Below, piece by piece: positions 63,609 through 64,000 of a stretch of DNA of 64,000 bases. Source of the stretch: Haberlea rhodopensis. Its lineage: Eukaryota; Streptophyta; Magnoliopsida; Lamiales; Gesneriaceae. The stretch lies in the NCBI GenBank assembly GCA_907163345.1, contig CAJQUN010000021.1, positions 8,680,001 through 8,744,000 of the forward strand. The letters run 5' to 3'. The position numbers were made by a program, and so were the translations under genes. The notes below the pieces were generated by a model. That model ran no database searches and had not been told where the DNA came from. It worked only from the letters and a program-made list of their open reading frames with translations. Each line of letters starts with the position of its first letter. Position 1 is the stretch's first letter.

Positions 63609-64000
63609 TACTAACACCGTGTAACCAGAATTTTAGAATCATTGGCAAAAACTATATAATATTTGTTGAGCAAAATATAATACATATTATTATCTTTTTT
63701 GTTATAAAATTAAAAGATTTAAGATATAGTGATATTATCTTAGAATTCTCTGCTAAGCAAAATTCTTTACTTTGGTCATGCCCCTGCTAACAAATGAGAG
63801 TCTGTGTTACTCTTGGAGAGGAGGCCTCATCACCTCAACACAAGATCTGTGGATCGGATCCTTAGAGCAAAAATTCTGCATATTCTATTGTTCATCCTTA
63901 TTCTTGTTGAAGTGTTTTTAAACTCTTGTGGTTTTGAGAACTTGTGATTTGGAGTGCTCCTATCACAAGTCATAGTCGTTGTATATTGGAGAAACTATTG
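63609..64000. other. Unassigned sequence at the right edge, possibly LTR-like
   Basis: No gene was found. The first half is plain AT-rich DNA. The last 200 bp are more balanced: they contain GAGGAGGCCTCATCACCTC and TGTGGATCGGATCC, and later TTGTGATTTGGAGTGCTCC. In texture they resemble the R-U5 part of a retrotransposon LTR, but no terminus, duplication or primer-binding site is visible before the window ends. Confidence 0.25.

Overview
The window is nuclear DNA of a flowering plant. The evidence is a BED-zinc-finger hAT transposase of the plant RICESLEEPER type, a 2 kb solo LTR with features of plant Ty1-copia (SIRE/Maximus-like) elements, and an array of complex satellite DNA. No intact protein-coding gene, RNA gene or CRISPR array was found. 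About 55 kb of the 64 kb is one AT-rich satellite family. Nearly all the 60-150 codon open frames in it are by-products of lysine-rich AAA codons in the repeat.

Satellite organisation: the ancestral subunit is about 110 bp. It starts with AAGAAAATGATGTACTC and carries the 10-bp palindrome CGAATATTCG. Twelve diverged subunits (111, 156, 113, 97, 59, 114, 121, 117, 159, 114, 97 and 106 bp in the first copy) form a higher-order repeat (HOR) of about 1.36 kb. Shorter forms of about 1.30 kb have lost half a subunit. In several places pairs of HORs have been re-amplified as dimers: about 2.67 kb at 5.4-10.7 kb, about 2.595 kb at 15-22 kb, and 2572 bp at 31-42.6 kb. The A-rich strand is the plus strand from 1 to 21940 and the minus strand from 21941 to 60537, so the array inverts once.

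Insertions and breaks: (1) 11840-13181 is a truncated hAT transposon on the minus strand. It keeps its 5' terminal inverted repeat, GC-rich subterminal repeats, BED zinc finger and the start of the transposase, but has a frameshift and has lost its 3' two-thirds. (2) 26892-28939 is a 2048-bp solo LTR flanked by the target duplication TATGT. It contains a TATA box and a CTGGT-rich minisatellite. (3) 29808-29849 is a micro-inversion of about 40 bp inside the minus-oriented array. (4) About 42.6-43.4 kb is a seam where the 2572-bp HOR block changes register. (5) Isolated single-base indels become common from about 53 kb up to a 500-N assembly gap at 60538-61037, which suggests an unpolished contig end.

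Right of the gap (61038-64000) the satellite is absent. This edge holds a cluster of GATCGATC palindromes like one inside the hAT element, a retroelement- or UTR-like stretch, a second diverged copy of the same LTR family (about 61940-62770, plus strand), a small doubtful ORF on the minus strand, a (TA)n microsatellite and unclassified sequence.

The picture is a heterochromatic, possibly pericentromeric or subtelomeric, satellite domain. It is shaped by unequal exchange, local amplification, an inversion and transposon insertion. The chromosomal location is inference.
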